Of a stretch of DNA of 64,000 bases, positions 19,798 to 27,833 are shown one piece after another (the stretch's first letter is position 1; the number at the start of each line of letters is the position of its first letter). The notes under the pieces are model-generated. The model was given only the letters and a program-made list of their open reading frames with translations, ran no database searches and was not told the origin of the DNA. Both the position numbers and the translations under genes were made by a program. Source of the DNA: an endosymbiont of unidentified scaly snail isolate Monju (lineage in GTDB: Bacteria > Pseudomonadota > Gammaproteobacteria > Chromatiales > Chromatiaceae); contig NZ_AP012978.1 in NCBI RefSeq assembly GCF_000801295.1, positions 2,215,001 to 2,279,000 of the forward strand, in the 5' to 3' direction.

Positions 19798-19826
19798 AAA
19801 ATCCGCAACAGGGATTGCGCCGAAAA

Positions 19827-20447
19827 TCATTCCCCCAGCATGGCCCGCAGGGCCGTTTCGTGACGCAGCGCCTGGCGCTGGGTGCGCAGGCGCTCAGCGG
19901 CGACGATGTGCGCCAGGTCCTCCAGCGCGGTCTCGAAGCGGTCGTTGATCACCAGGTAGTCGTACTCGGCATAGTGCGACAGCTCGGCGCGGGCATCGCG
20001 CATGCGGCGTTCGATGACCTCTTCGCTGTCCTGGCCACGGGCGCCCAGACGCTCATGCAGAGCCTCGATGGACGGTGGCGCGATGAAGATGGACACCGCC
20101 TCGGGGAAACGCGCCCGCACCTGGCGCGCACCCTGCCAATCGATCTCTACCACCACGTCATGACCTGCGGCCAGTTGTTCACGCACCCCGGCCTCGCTGG
20201 TGCCGTAGTAGTTATCGAACACCCGGGCATGCTCAATGAAGGCCTGCTCGGCCACCAGGTGCTGAAAGGTCTCGACATCGACGAAATGGTAGTGCACCCC
20301 ATCCTGCTCACCGGGCCGCATCGGCCGGGTGGTATGCGAGACCGAGAGCCTGAGCCCCGAATCACGCGCCAGCAACTCGCGCAGCAGGCTGGTCTTGCCA
20401 GCCCCGGAAGGGGCCGAGACGATGAAGAGGATGCTGGGTCGGGTCAT
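19827..20447 (-). CDS. gmk: Guanylate kinase
   Basis: Phosphorylates GMP to GDP (206 aa). The P-loop SAPSGAGKTSL lies at residues 11-21; SVSHTTRPMRPGEQDGVHYHFV binds GMP and VEIDWQGARQVR is the conserved lid/Asp region. ATG 20447 has AGGAG 9 nt upstream; an in-frame ATG at 20477 overlaps the yicC stop codon (ATGA), so a 10-residue longer, coupled form is possible. It is downstream of yicC, as in many proteobacteria. Confidence 0.96.
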   Translation of the reverse strand: MTRPSILFIVSAPSGAGKTSLLRELLARDSGLRLSVSHTTRPMRPGEQDGVHYHFVDVETFQHLVAEQAFIEHARVFDNYYGTSEAGVREQLAAGHDVVVEIDWQGARQVRARFPEAVSIFIAPPSIEALHERLGARGQDSEEVIERRMRDARAELSHYAEYDYLVINDRFETALEDLAHIVAAERLRTQRQALRHETALRAMLGE

Positions 20448-20473
20448 GACGCAGGGCTCCTGTTCGCTGTGAG

Positions 20474-21340
20474 TCATTCGATGTTCTGCACCTGTTCGCG
20501 CATCTGCTCGATGAGCACCTTCATCTCCACCGAGATGGCGGTGGTCTCGGCATCCGCCGACTTCGACCCCAGGGTGTTGGCCTCGCGGTTGAGTTCCTGC
20601 ATCAGGAAGTCCAGGCGGCGTCCCACCGGCTCGTCGCTGCCCAGCACGCGCTCGACCTCGTCGAGATGAGTGGCCAGACGGTCCATCTCCTCGTCCACGT
20701 CGAGGCGCTGTGCGAGCAGGACCATCTCCTGCTCCAGGCGAGCGGGGTCGAGCTCTCCTGCGACCTCGGCGAGCCGGGCGCGCAGGCGCTCGCGGACACC
20801 CTCGATGACCTCCGGCATGCGCTCGCGGGCACGGACCACCTGCTCGCGCATGGCAGCCAGGCGCTGGTGGATCAATTCTGCCAGGCGCGCGCCCTCACGC
20901 TCACGCGCGGCCACCAGTTCATCCAGTGCAGAATCCAGGGCCTGCAGAGCCACCTGTTGCACCGGGGTGAAATCCTGTTCCGCGGTCTCCAGCACGCCGG
21001 GCCACTGCATGATATCGGTGACGGTCGGCAACGAGGAGGTGTGCAGGAACCTGAGCAACTGCTGCGAGGCATCCAGCAACTGAGACACCACTCGCTCGTT
21101 GACCCGGATCTCGCCCTTGGCCGCCTCGCCAGGGCGAAAGCGCAGGCTGCATTCGACCTTGCCGCGTCCCAGACGCTGCCCGACCCGCTCGCGCACACTC
21201 GGCTCGAGGGCGCGTAATTCCTCGGGCAGGCGCACTGTCGTCTCCAGGTAGCGATGGTTGACGCTGCGGATCTCCCAGGTCAGTTCGCCATAGGCGTCGC
21301 GCACCTGGTGACGTGCAAAAGCGGTCATGCTGCGAATCAT
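20474..21340 (-). CDS. yicC: YicC family endoribonuclease
   Basis: A 288-aa YicC/YloC protein; E. coli YicC is an endoribonuclease implicated in small-RNA turnover. It starts MIRSMTAFAR, has SVNHRYLE, and ends with the DUF1732 block RRLDFLMQELNREANTLGSKSAD...EMKVLIEQMREQVQNIE. ATG 21340 has GAGG ~5 nt upstream. It diverges from the kinase gene across ~90 nt and is coupled to gmk. Confidence 0.94.
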   Translation of the reverse strand: MIRSMTAFARHQVRDAYGELTWEIRSVNHRYLETTVRLPEELRALEPSVRERVGQRLGRGKVECSLRFRPGEAAKGEIRVNERVVSQLLDASQQLLRFLHTSSLPTVTDIMQWPGVLETAEQDFTPVQQVALQALDSALDELVAAREREGARLAELIHQRLAAMREQVVRARERMPEVIEGVRERLRARLAEVAGELDPARLEQEMVLLAQRLDVDEEMDRLATHLDEVERVLGSDEPVGRRLDFLMQELNREANTLGSKSADAETTAISVEMKVLIEQMREQVQNIE

Positions 21341-21432
21341 CGTTACCTCACCAAATCCCGATTGCAAATCGGTGTATCATAGGGGGCAGGAAGCTACAGC
21401 GTACAGGATTTATCGCTGCCCTACTGACTGCC

Positions 21433-22371
21433 ATGTCCACGACGCCACCCCGCGAAGCCCTGCGCCCGGGCACTCACCTGGACTGCTATCGCATCATCAA
21501 GTTGATCGGCAGCGGCGGCTTCAGCCTGATCTACCTGGCTGAAGACGAGGACAGCCACGACGAGGTGGCCATCAAGGAGTACTTTCCCAAACGCTTTGGC
21601 CATCGTTCCGAACGCACCGGGCACGTCTCGGTCAATGCCCCGGAGAAGCACACCAGCTTCGAACGCGGGCGCCGCCTGTTCTACCAGGAAGCGAACATCC
21701 TGGCCCAGCTCGATCACCCCAACATCGTGCGCGTGCGCAATTGCTTCCTCGCCAACAACACTGCTTATCTGGTAATGGACTACGAGCCGGGCAAGAACCT
21801 GGGACGCTACATCAAGAAGCGCAATGGCAATCTCAGCACCAACTTTCTGATGACGGTGTTCCCGCCACTGCTCGACGCGCTGGATGCGATTCACGCCACC
21901 AACAATCTGCACCTGGACATCAAGCCGTCCAATATCCACCTGCGCCCCGGGGGCAATCCGTTGCTGCTCGATTTCGGAGCGGTCTATCACCTGGACGACG
22001 TGGGAGAAAAGAAGGCACAGGTCATCACCCCCGGATTTTCCCCGATAGAACAATACTATACCTCCGCAAAGGTCGGTCCCTGCTCGGACGTGTACGCCAT
22101 TGGCGCGAGCATGCGCGCCTGCATAGAGGGGCGCCCGCCCCCCTCGGCCGTGGAACGCCACGCCAAGGACGAACTGGTGCCGGCGGTCGAGCTGTTTACC
22201 AAACTTTATCCCCGGCACCTGCTGGAAGCCGTGGACTGGGCGATGCGGGTGGAGGCGAACGAGCGTCCCCAAACCGCCCTGGAACTGCGCAAGGCCTTGC
22301 TGGGAGAGATAGCTGTGCCTAAACTGGAGGCGAAGGGAGGCGCATCGTCCAATGAACAAGCAGCTCCATGA
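21433..22371 (+). CDS. Serine/threonine protein kinase (Hanks type)
   Basis: A 312-aa cytoplasmic eukaryotic-like kinase with no membrane segment. The Gly-rich loop IGSGGFSLIY (~25-34), catalytic Lys48 in VAIKEYFP, C-helix QEANILAQLDHPNI, catalytic loop HLDIKPSN (D162, K164) and DFG (D180) are all present. The usual HRD is HLD, so it lacks the RD arginine and probably does not need activation-loop phosphorylation. The VAIKEYFP variant is typical of a bacterial subgroup. The PP2C phosphatase gene overlaps its 3' end by 20 nt, arguing for a reversible phosphorylation pair. Targets are unknown. Confidence 0.92.
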   Translation: MSTTPPREALRPGTHLDCYRIIKLIGSGGFSLIYLAEDEDSHDEVAIKEYFPKRFGHRSERTGHVSVNAPEKHTSFERGRRLFYQEANILAQLDHPNIVRVRNCFLANNTAYLVMDYEPGKNLGRYIKKRNGNLSTNFLMTVFPPLLDALDAIHATNNLHLDIKPSNIHLRPGGNPLLLDFGAVYHLDDVGEKKAQVITPGFSPIEQYYTSAKVGPCSDVYAIGASMRACIEGRPPPSAVERHAKDELVPAVELFTKLYPRHLLEAVDWAMRVEANERPQTALELRKALLGEIAVPKLEAKGGASSNEQAAP

Positions 22372-23182
22372 GGCAAAAAGGATCAGCCTGACCGGCGACC
22401 GGCAGAACAACCAGGATCGGAGCATCGTACTGGAGTCCGGCAGCACCACGCTGCTGGCGGTAGCCGACGGGCTTGGCGGACACCCCAAGGGTGAGGTCGC
22501 TGCCCAGCTGTTCATCGACACCTGCGAGCATATGCTGCGCCGGGCGGAGCAGCCCATCCGCGACCCCCGCCGCTTCATGTACGAGTGCATCCAGCGCGCA
22601 CATCACGCCATCATCAACTTCGGTGACCGGCAAACCCCGCCGATCTGTCCACGCTCGACCGCGGTGATGGCCATCGTCCAGTATGGCAAGGCCTGGTGGG
22701 CCCATGTGGGCGACAGCCGCCTGTACCTGATCCGCGAGAGCAGCATCCTGGTGCAGACCCACGACCACAGCCTGGTGCACTCCATCGACCAGCCGCCAAC
22801 CACCGGCAAGAGCCGTTCTGCCATCACCCGCAGCCTCGGCGGCCTGGATCAGCCACCCGAGATCAGCTTCGGCATCCCCATGAGCCTGCAGGAAGGCGAC
22901 ACCCTGCTGTTGTGTACCGACGGACTCTGGAACCAGGTCCCCCAGGACGACCTGATCAGCCTGCTCTCGGAACAGGACCTCGGCGCCGGCCTGCAACGTG
23001 CCGGGCACGTCGCCGCCAGCCGGCCACGCAGCGACAACATCACCGCCATTGCCCTGCGCTGGGGGCCGCCGCCCGGTCGCCCTGCCGAGCGCGCCACCGC
23101 AGGCCGGGTCTCCGATCCACTCGAAGAGACCATCAGCGAGCTGCGCGAAGTACTGACCCGCGGCAGCACGACCTCCCCCTGA
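22352..23182 (+). CDS. PP2C family Ser/Thr phosphatase
   Basis: A 276-aa PPM phosphatase with the metal-coordinating motifs [37 protein letters not shown] and [10 protein letters not shown]. It starts within the kinase gene (20-nt overlap) and presumably reverses its phosphorylation, as in PknB/PstP- or PpkA/PppA-type pairs. No type VI secretion genes are nearby, so linkage to secretion is not supported. The C-terminal ~35 residues are a polar tail. Confidence 0.93.
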   Translation: MNKQLHEAKRISLTGDRQNNQDRSIVLESGSTTLLAVADGLGGHPKGEVAAQLFIDTCEHMLRRAEQPIRDPRRFMYECIQRAHHAIINFGDRQTPPICPRSTAVMAIVQYGKAWWAHVGDSRLYLIRESSILVQTHDHSLVHSIDQPPTTGKSRSAITRSLGGLDQPPEISFGIPMSLQEGDTLLLCTDGLWNQVPQDDLISLLSEQDLGAGLQRAGHVAASRPRSDNITAIALRWGPPPGRPAERATAGRVSDPLEETISELREVLTRGSTTSP

Positions 23183-23258
23183 GCCGGCCCCCTTTTCATC
23201 GCGCGCTGCGGGCGTTACTGTTCGCGCCTGTCTGAAACCCTTGCCCAGAGATAGCCCC

Positions 23259-23984
23259 ATGAGACCCAGTGGCAGAGCGCTCGAACAGCTGCGCCCCGTG
23301 CAGTTCGCCCGTCATTTCACCAAACATGCGGAGGGTTCGGTGCTGGCCAGCTTCGGCGACACCCGTGTGCTGTGCACCGCCTCGGTGGAAAACCGCCAAC
23401 CGCGCTGGATGAGCGACGCCCCCGGTGGCTGGATCACCGCCGAATACGGCATGCTCCCTCGCTCCACGCACGAACGCATGGGACGCGAGGCGGCGCGTGG
23501 CAAGCAGGGTGGCCGCACCCTGGAGATCCAGCGCCTGATCGGCCGCGCCCTGCGCGCCGCGGTAGATCTGGAGAAACTCGGGCCACGCACCATCACCCTG
23601 GATTGCGACGTGATCCAGGCCGATGGCGGCACCCGCACCACCGCCATCTCCGGCGCCTTCGTGGCCCTGCGGGACGCCATCGATCACCTGCTGGCCAACG
23701 GTACGCTGACCGAAGACCCGGTGCTGCACCACGTCGCCTCGGTGTCGGTGGGCATCTACCAGGGGGTACCGATACTCGACCTCGACTATGCCGAAGATTC
23801 CAATGCCGAGACCGACATGAACGTGGTGATGGACGTGACCGGCCGCTTCATCGAGATCCAGGGTACCGCCGAGGGCGCCCCCTTCGACCGCCAGGAAATG
23901 CTGGCCATGCTCGATCTGGCCGGTGAAGGCATTCGGCAGATCATCGCCGCCCAGCGGGCGGCCCTGGAGGAGACAACCACATGA
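23259..23984 (+). CDS. rph: Ribonuclease PH
   Basis: Phosphorolytic 3'-5' exoribonuclease trimming tRNA 3' ends (241 aa; E. coli ~238). Conserved blocks: [75 protein letters not shown] and [19 protein letters not shown]. The ATG at 23259 gives the conserved N-terminus. It overlaps rdgB by ATGA, the usual rph-rdgB pair. Confidence 0.97.
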   Translation: MRPSGRALEQLRPVQFARHFTKHAEGSVLASFGDTRVLCTASVENRQPRWMSDAPGGWITAEYGMLPRSTHERMGREAARGKQGGRTLEIQRLIGRALRAAVDLEKLGPRTITLDCDVIQADGGTRTTAISGAFVALRDAIDHLLANGTLTEDPVLHHVASVSVGIYQGVPILDLDYAEDSNAETDMNVVMDVTGRFIEIQGTAEGAPFDRQEMLAMLDLAGEGIRQIIAAQRAALEETTT

Positions 23985-24577
23985 AGATCGTTCTTGCGAG
24001 CAACAACAAGGGCAAGCTGCGTGAGCTCGGCGAGCTGCTGGCCGATCACGACATCGAACTGGTCCCACAGGGCGAGCTGGACATCCCCGAGGCCGTGGAA
24101 GACGGCCTGAGCTTCGTGGAAAACGCCATACTCAAGGCGCGCCACGCCTGTGCCCTCAGCGGCCTTCCGGCCATCGCCGACGACTCCGGCCTGGAAGTCG
24201 ATGCCCTGAGAGGCGCCCCCGGCATCCACTCCGCTCGCTATGCCGGCACGCACGGAGACGATGCCGCCAACAACCGCAAACTGCTCGAGGCGCTGCGCGA
24301 AGTGCCCGACGAAGACCGCACCGCCCGTTTCCAGTGCGTGATGGTGTTCATGCGCCACGCAAAGGATCCGACCCCCATGGTCTGCCAGGGGAGCTGGGAA
24401 GGGCGCATACTGCACGAACCACGGGGCGAGAACGGCTTCGGTTACGACCCGCTGTTCTGGGTGCCGGATGAGAACGCCACCGCGGCCGAACTGCCGGCCG
24501 GGGTCAAGAATGCCCTGAGCCACCGGGGCAAGGCCCTGCGCGAGCTGATGCGGCGGCTGACGGAACGCGGATTATGA
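23981..24577 (+). CDS. rdgB: XTP/dITP (non-canonical purine NTP) pyrophosphatase
   Basis: House-cleaning enzyme removing dITP, XTP and ITP. The 198-aa protein has [52 protein letters not shown] and the terminal GYDPLF...ALSHRGKAL motif. It overlaps rph by 4 nt. The next 223 nt contain no gene that I can support. Confidence 0.97.
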   Translation: MKIVLASNNKGKLRELGELLADHDIELVPQGELDIPEAVEDGLSFVENAILKARHACALSGLPAIADDSGLEVDALRGAPGIHSARYAGTHGDDAANNRKLLEALREVPDEDRTARFQCVMVFMRHAKDPTPMVCQGSWEGRILHEPRGENGFGYDPLFWVPDENATAAELPAGVKNALSHRGKALRELMRRLTERGL

Positions 24578-24800
24578 GGAAAGGGCCTTAGACAACCCGC
24601 AATCAAGCCCCCCCACCTGGAGGAACATCAGGAGGGAAAGAGGGGCCGAAGGTACTTCTTCAGGGGCGCCTATGCGCTCACCGCAAGGCCCCCGAAAAAT
24701 TCTGAAAGACCGGAAAAGTCGCCGGCACACGGCGGGTCTCCTCTTGCGAAGCAGGCAGCATTGCCGCTCATTTACTTCCATCGCAGAGAGGAGAGTCCCC

Positions 24801-25064
24801 ATGAAGACCCTGATTGCAACCGCCATCATCGCCCTGGTCAGCAGTTCGGCCCACGCCTGGCAGCCGCGTTTCGACGCCCAGCAATTCTACGAAGGGCAGA
24901 AGACCTCGAACCTGCGCATCGCCGCCGAACCCTCGGACAGCGCCCTGTACACCGAGGGCAACATCGATACCGGCGCGAGTGCCCCGACTCAAGGTCACCG
25001 GATCGGCCACATCGACCAGGGCAACGACAACAATCTTTACCAGGAAGGCAACTACGAGGTGTGA
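24801..25064 (+). CDS. Small exported protein with LYxEGN motifs, copy 1
   Basis: Unrecognised 87-aa protein. Residues 1-19 are a clear signal peptide (MKTLIATAIIALVSSSAHA), leaving an acidic, cysteine-free ~68-residue product. It contains QQFYEGQ, ALYTEGNID and a terminal NLYQEGNYEV, i.e. repeats of (F/L)Y.EG(N/Q). The neighbouring small gene at 25363 has the same motif three times. GAGAGGAGAG lies 5-15 nt before the ATG and a strong terminator follows, so this looks like a self-contained expressed unit. Function is unknown; periplasmic or extracellular location is predicted from the signal peptide. Confidence 0.8.
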   Translation: MKTLIATAIIALVSSSAHAWQPRFDAQQFYEGQKTSNLRIAAEPSDSALYTEGNIDTGASAPTQGHRIGHIDQGNDNNLYQEGNYEV

Positions 25065-25089
25065 TTCCAGCGCTTGGTGACTGTCACCT

Positions 25090-25114
25090 GGCCTCCCTCG
25101 GGAGGCCTTTTCTT
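25090..25114 (+). terminator. Rho-independent terminator after small exported gene 1
   Basis: GGCCTCC-CTCG-GGAGGCC hairpin (7-8 bp) followed by TTTTCTT, 26 nt after the stop codon. Confidence 0.85.
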
Positions 25115-25362
25115 GTGGTGCCGGAGGCCTGTCTCAAGGAAGCCAACGCGGGGAGGAGACCGGCTGGAGAGTCCAGGCCAGCACAATCCCTCCTTATGAC
25201 TTCTCCCGCAAACGGCGAAGGTACCTGTTTGGCAGCCCCTTGAAGCAACCTTCTGCCGGCGACCTCGGTGCCGATTTATGTGCCTCCGGTGAAAGAAGCA
25301 AGGCCGACAACCGGTCTCATAAGCGGACCCGTATAGATATCACGCATTGTGGAGAAATCATC

Positions 25363-25635
25363 ATGAAAACCCTGATTATCGCCGGCCTCATCGGCCTGAG
25401 CAGCAGCGTCCTGGCTCTCGACAACGACCTGTATATCGAGGGGCACTTTCCCATCATCACCGACGTTGTGACCATGGGGACTCCCATGCCGATCGGTGAC
25501 CCTGCCAACGAGGAGCTGTATCTCGAAGGCCACTTCCCGATTATCGACAAAATCCGCGATCGCGAAGCAATCGTGGACAGCATCAACCCGGACGACCTGT
25601 ACCTCGAGGGCAACTACTCCTTCTTCCCGGTCTGA
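25363..25635 (+). CDS. Small exported protein with LYxEG repeats, copy 2
   Basis: Unrecognised 90-aa protein starting MKTLIIAGLIGLSSSVLA, a signal peptide similar to that of the gene at 24801. The mature ~72 residues carry three spaced repeats: DLYIEGHFPIITD, ELYLEGHFPIIDK and a terminal DLYLEGNYSFFPV. No cysteine is present in the mature part and net charge is acidic. GGAGA lies 10 nt upstream of the ATG. The shared signal peptide, size and motif indicate a tandem, diverged duplication. Possible roles (matrix protein, processed peptide precursor, metal binding) are speculative. Confidence 0.8.
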   Translation: MKTLIIAGLIGLSSSVLALDNDLYIEGHFPIITDVVTMGTPMPIGDPANEELYLEGHFPIIDKIRDREAIVDSINPDDLYLEGNYSFFPV

Positions 25636-25674
25636 GGCACATCGCAACGTGGGCTGCCCCAAGCGGCCCATCCC

Positions 25675-26037
25675 CTACCAGCGGAATAGGATCCACTGGT
25701 TGACGTTTGGCCCCCTGGTGGGGTCATCGCGCGTGTACTCCAGTTCACCGTCACCATCGTGATCAACAAAGTAGTAGGGCGGCCCGACACGGGGCTGCAC
25801 CCGCACCATGACCAGGCGACCGTTGAGGCGGTACTCGTAGATCTTTTCGGTACGGGTCTCGCGGATGGTGACCTCGGGCTCCAGCGGCTCGCCCGAATGC
25901 AGCACCGGCGGCGGCTCCGGCGCCTCGATGGGGACCGGCTCGGATTCGGCCCACGCCACGCTCATCACTACCTCCAGCATCATGCCGCCCAACCACCTGG
26001 CTACCGGTCGCATACCTGCACTCCCAAAAGACTTCAT
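25675..26037 (-). CDS. DUF2782 domain-containing exported protein
   Basis: A 120-aa protein with an N-terminal hydrophobic signal (WLGGMMLEVVMSVAWA), a Pro/Glu-rich linker (PVPIEAPEPPPVL) and the DUF2782 core: PEVTIRETRTEKIYEYRLNGRLVMV, then VGPPYYFVDHDGDGELEY and the terminal NQWILFRW. Function unknown; probably periplasmic or lipid-facing. GGAGA lies 7 nt upstream of ATG 26037. It is convergent with the second small LYxEG gene and follows the LOG gene region on the opposite strand orientation. Confidence 0.8.
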   Translation of the reverse strand: MKSFGSAGMRPVARWLGGMMLEVVMSVAWAESEPVPIEAPEPPPVLHSGEPLEPEVTIRETRTEKIYEYRLNGRLVMVRVQPRVGPPYYFVDHDGDGELEYTRDDPTRGPNVNQWILFRW

Positions 26038-26103
26038 GTTCCGGTCTCCAAGTATAGGGGTTGCGGGAAACCGGTGCGTAACGTAGGTCACGGATTGTTC
26101 CCG

Positions 26104-26823
26104 TTACAGTTCCAGCAGGATCTCCTGCTCTTCCTCGGAGGGCTCGAGACTGCGCGACTCATAGTGCGCAAAGATGGCATCCACGATCTCGGCCGGTTCG
26201 TCGAGCACCTGGATCAGGTCCATGTCCTCGGGACTGATGGTACCCGCTGCAATCAGGGTGTTGCAGAACCAATCCACCAGCCCTGCCCAGAAATCGGACT
26301 CCACCAGAATGATGGGAATGCGCCGTGACTTGCCGGTTTGCACCAGGGTGAGGATTTCGGCCAGCTCATCGAGGGTGCCAAAGCCACCCGGCAACACCAC
26401 GTAGGCCGAGGCGTATTTCACGAACATCACCTTGCGTGCAAAGAAGTGCCGGAAATTCAACGAAATGTCCTGGTAGCGGTTGGGCTCCTGCTCGTGCGGC
26501 AACTCGATGTTCACGCCGATGCTCGGCGACTTGCCGGCCTGTGCGCCCTTGTTGGCCGCCTCCATGATCCCCGGCCCGCCGCCGGAGACCACCGAGAAAC
26601 CGGCATCGGAGAGCAGGCGCGCCGTCTGCTCCGCCTTGGCATACCAGGGGTGATCCACCGGCGTGCGTGCCGAGCCGAAGATGCTCACCGAGGGCTGGAT
26701 CAGGCACAGCCGCTCGAAGCCTTCGACGAACTCGGCCATGATCTGGAAGATGCGCCAGCTCTCTCGCGTGAGTTCCTTCCTGGCCTCGTTGCGGGTGAAA
26801 CGTCCGACGGTCTGGTGATTCAT
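26104..26823 (-). CDS. LOG family protein (TIGR00730-type)
   Basis: A 239-aa Rossmann-fold protein of the LONELY GUY/lysine-decarboxylase-like family. The nucleotide-binding motifs SGGGPGIMEAANKGA and LPGGFGTLDELAE are intact, as is SIFGSAR at the N-terminal side. Bacterial members cleave nucleoside 5'-monophosphates to the base and ribose-5-P (PpnN/YgdH-type or cytokinin-type LOG activity). The N- and C-terminal extensions place it with the longer bacterial members. It diverges from the dehydrogenase at 26953. Confidence 0.9.
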   Translation of the reverse strand: MNHQTVGRFTRNEARKELTRESWRIFQIMAEFVEGFERLCLIQPSVSIFGSARTPVDHPWYAKAEQTARLLSDAGFSVVSGGGPGIMEAANKGAQAGKSPSIGVNIELPHEQEPNRYQDISLNFRHFFARKVMFVKYASAYVVLPGGFGTLDELAEILTLVQTGKSRRIPIILVESDFWAGLVDWFCNTLIAAGTISPEDMDLIQVLDEPAEIVDAIFAHYESRSLEPSEEEQEILLEL

Positions 26824-26952
26824 GGTCCTTACCCTTGGAAAACAGGGGATGGAGCCCCCTTGCCGAAGCGGTTAGGATAACAGCCGGACGCAGGCTTCTG
26901 CCTGCCCCTTTTCCGTCAGCGAACAACGGCCCGCCGGCCGCACCGAGAGACC

Positions 26953-27825
26953 ATGATTCGAACCACTGTGATCGGCCTGGGCGCCATGGGCGCCGGCATG
27001 GCCGCCAACCTGCATCACGCCGGCCTGCTGGCCGCCGCCTGGAACCGTACCCCCGAGCGCGGACGCGCCGCTGCCGAGCGCTTCGGTTTCCGCTACACCG
27101 AGCACCTGCAAGCAGCCGTACAGGCGGCCGACCTGGTCATCACCTCGGTCTCCGCCGACGAGGATCTGCTCGAGATCAGCCGACGCATCGCCCCGCTGTT
27201 GCAGGCCGGCAACGTGGTGATCGATACCTCCACGGTGGCCATCCAGACCGTGCGTGAGGTCGCCGAGCTCTACGGCGCACACGGAGTGCACTTTCTCGAC
27301 GCCCCGGTCTCCGGCGGTCGCGAGGGCGCCGAACAGGGCAAGCTGGTGATGATGGTGGGCGGCGATGCCGAGATCCTGCACCAGGTCATGCCGGCGCTCG
27401 AGGCGATCAGCCGCAAGGTGGTGCACATGGGGCCGGTGGGCAGTGGGCAGGCGACCAAGGCCATCAACCAGATCATGGTCGCCGGCATCAATCACGCGGT
27501 CACCGAGGCCCTGGCCTTCGGCCGCCACCAGGGGCTGGACATGGACAAGGTGATCGAGGCGGTGAGCAGCGGCGCGGCGGCCAACTGGTTCCTGGAACAC
27601 CGGGGCCGATCGATGTGCGACGGGCGCTTCGAGCCAGGTTTCCGGGTTGCCCTGCACCACAAGGACCTCCGCATCTGCCAGCAGATGCTGGCCGAAGACG
27701 ACCTGCGCCTGCCGATGATCGAGATGACCCTGGTCAACTACCAGCGGCTGATGGATGCCGGCCACGGCGACGAGGACATCTCCGCCCTGTTCCGGCTCAA
27801 GAAAGACCTGTTCGACAAGGGCTGA
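26953..27825 (+). CDS. NAD(P)-dependent beta-hydroxyacid dehydrogenase
   Basis: A 290-aa member of the 3-hydroxyisobutyrate / tartronate-semialdehyde reductase family. The Rossmann loop is GLGAMGAGMAANL, the substrate-binding block is DAPVSGGREGAEQG and the catalytic lysine is in GQATKAINQ. The precise substrate (hydroxyisobutyrate, tartronate semialdehyde, succinic semialdehyde) cannot be decided from sequence alone. It ends 8 nt before rep. Confidence 0.92.
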   Translation: MIRTTVIGLGAMGAGMAANLHHAGLLAAAWNRTPERGRAAAERFGFRYTEHLQAAVQAADLVITSVSADEDLLEISRRIAPLLQAGNVVIDTSTVAIQTVREVAELYGAHGVHFLDAPVSGGREGAEQGKLVMMVGGDAEILHQVMPALEAISRKVVHMGPVGSGQATKAINQIMVAGINHAVTEALAFGRHQGLDMDKVIEAVSSGAAANWFLEHRGRSMCDGRFEPGFRVALHHKDLRICQQMLAEDDLRLPMIEMTLVNYQRLMDAGHGDEDISALFRLKKDLFDKG

Positions 27826-27833
27826 GCCCAGGC

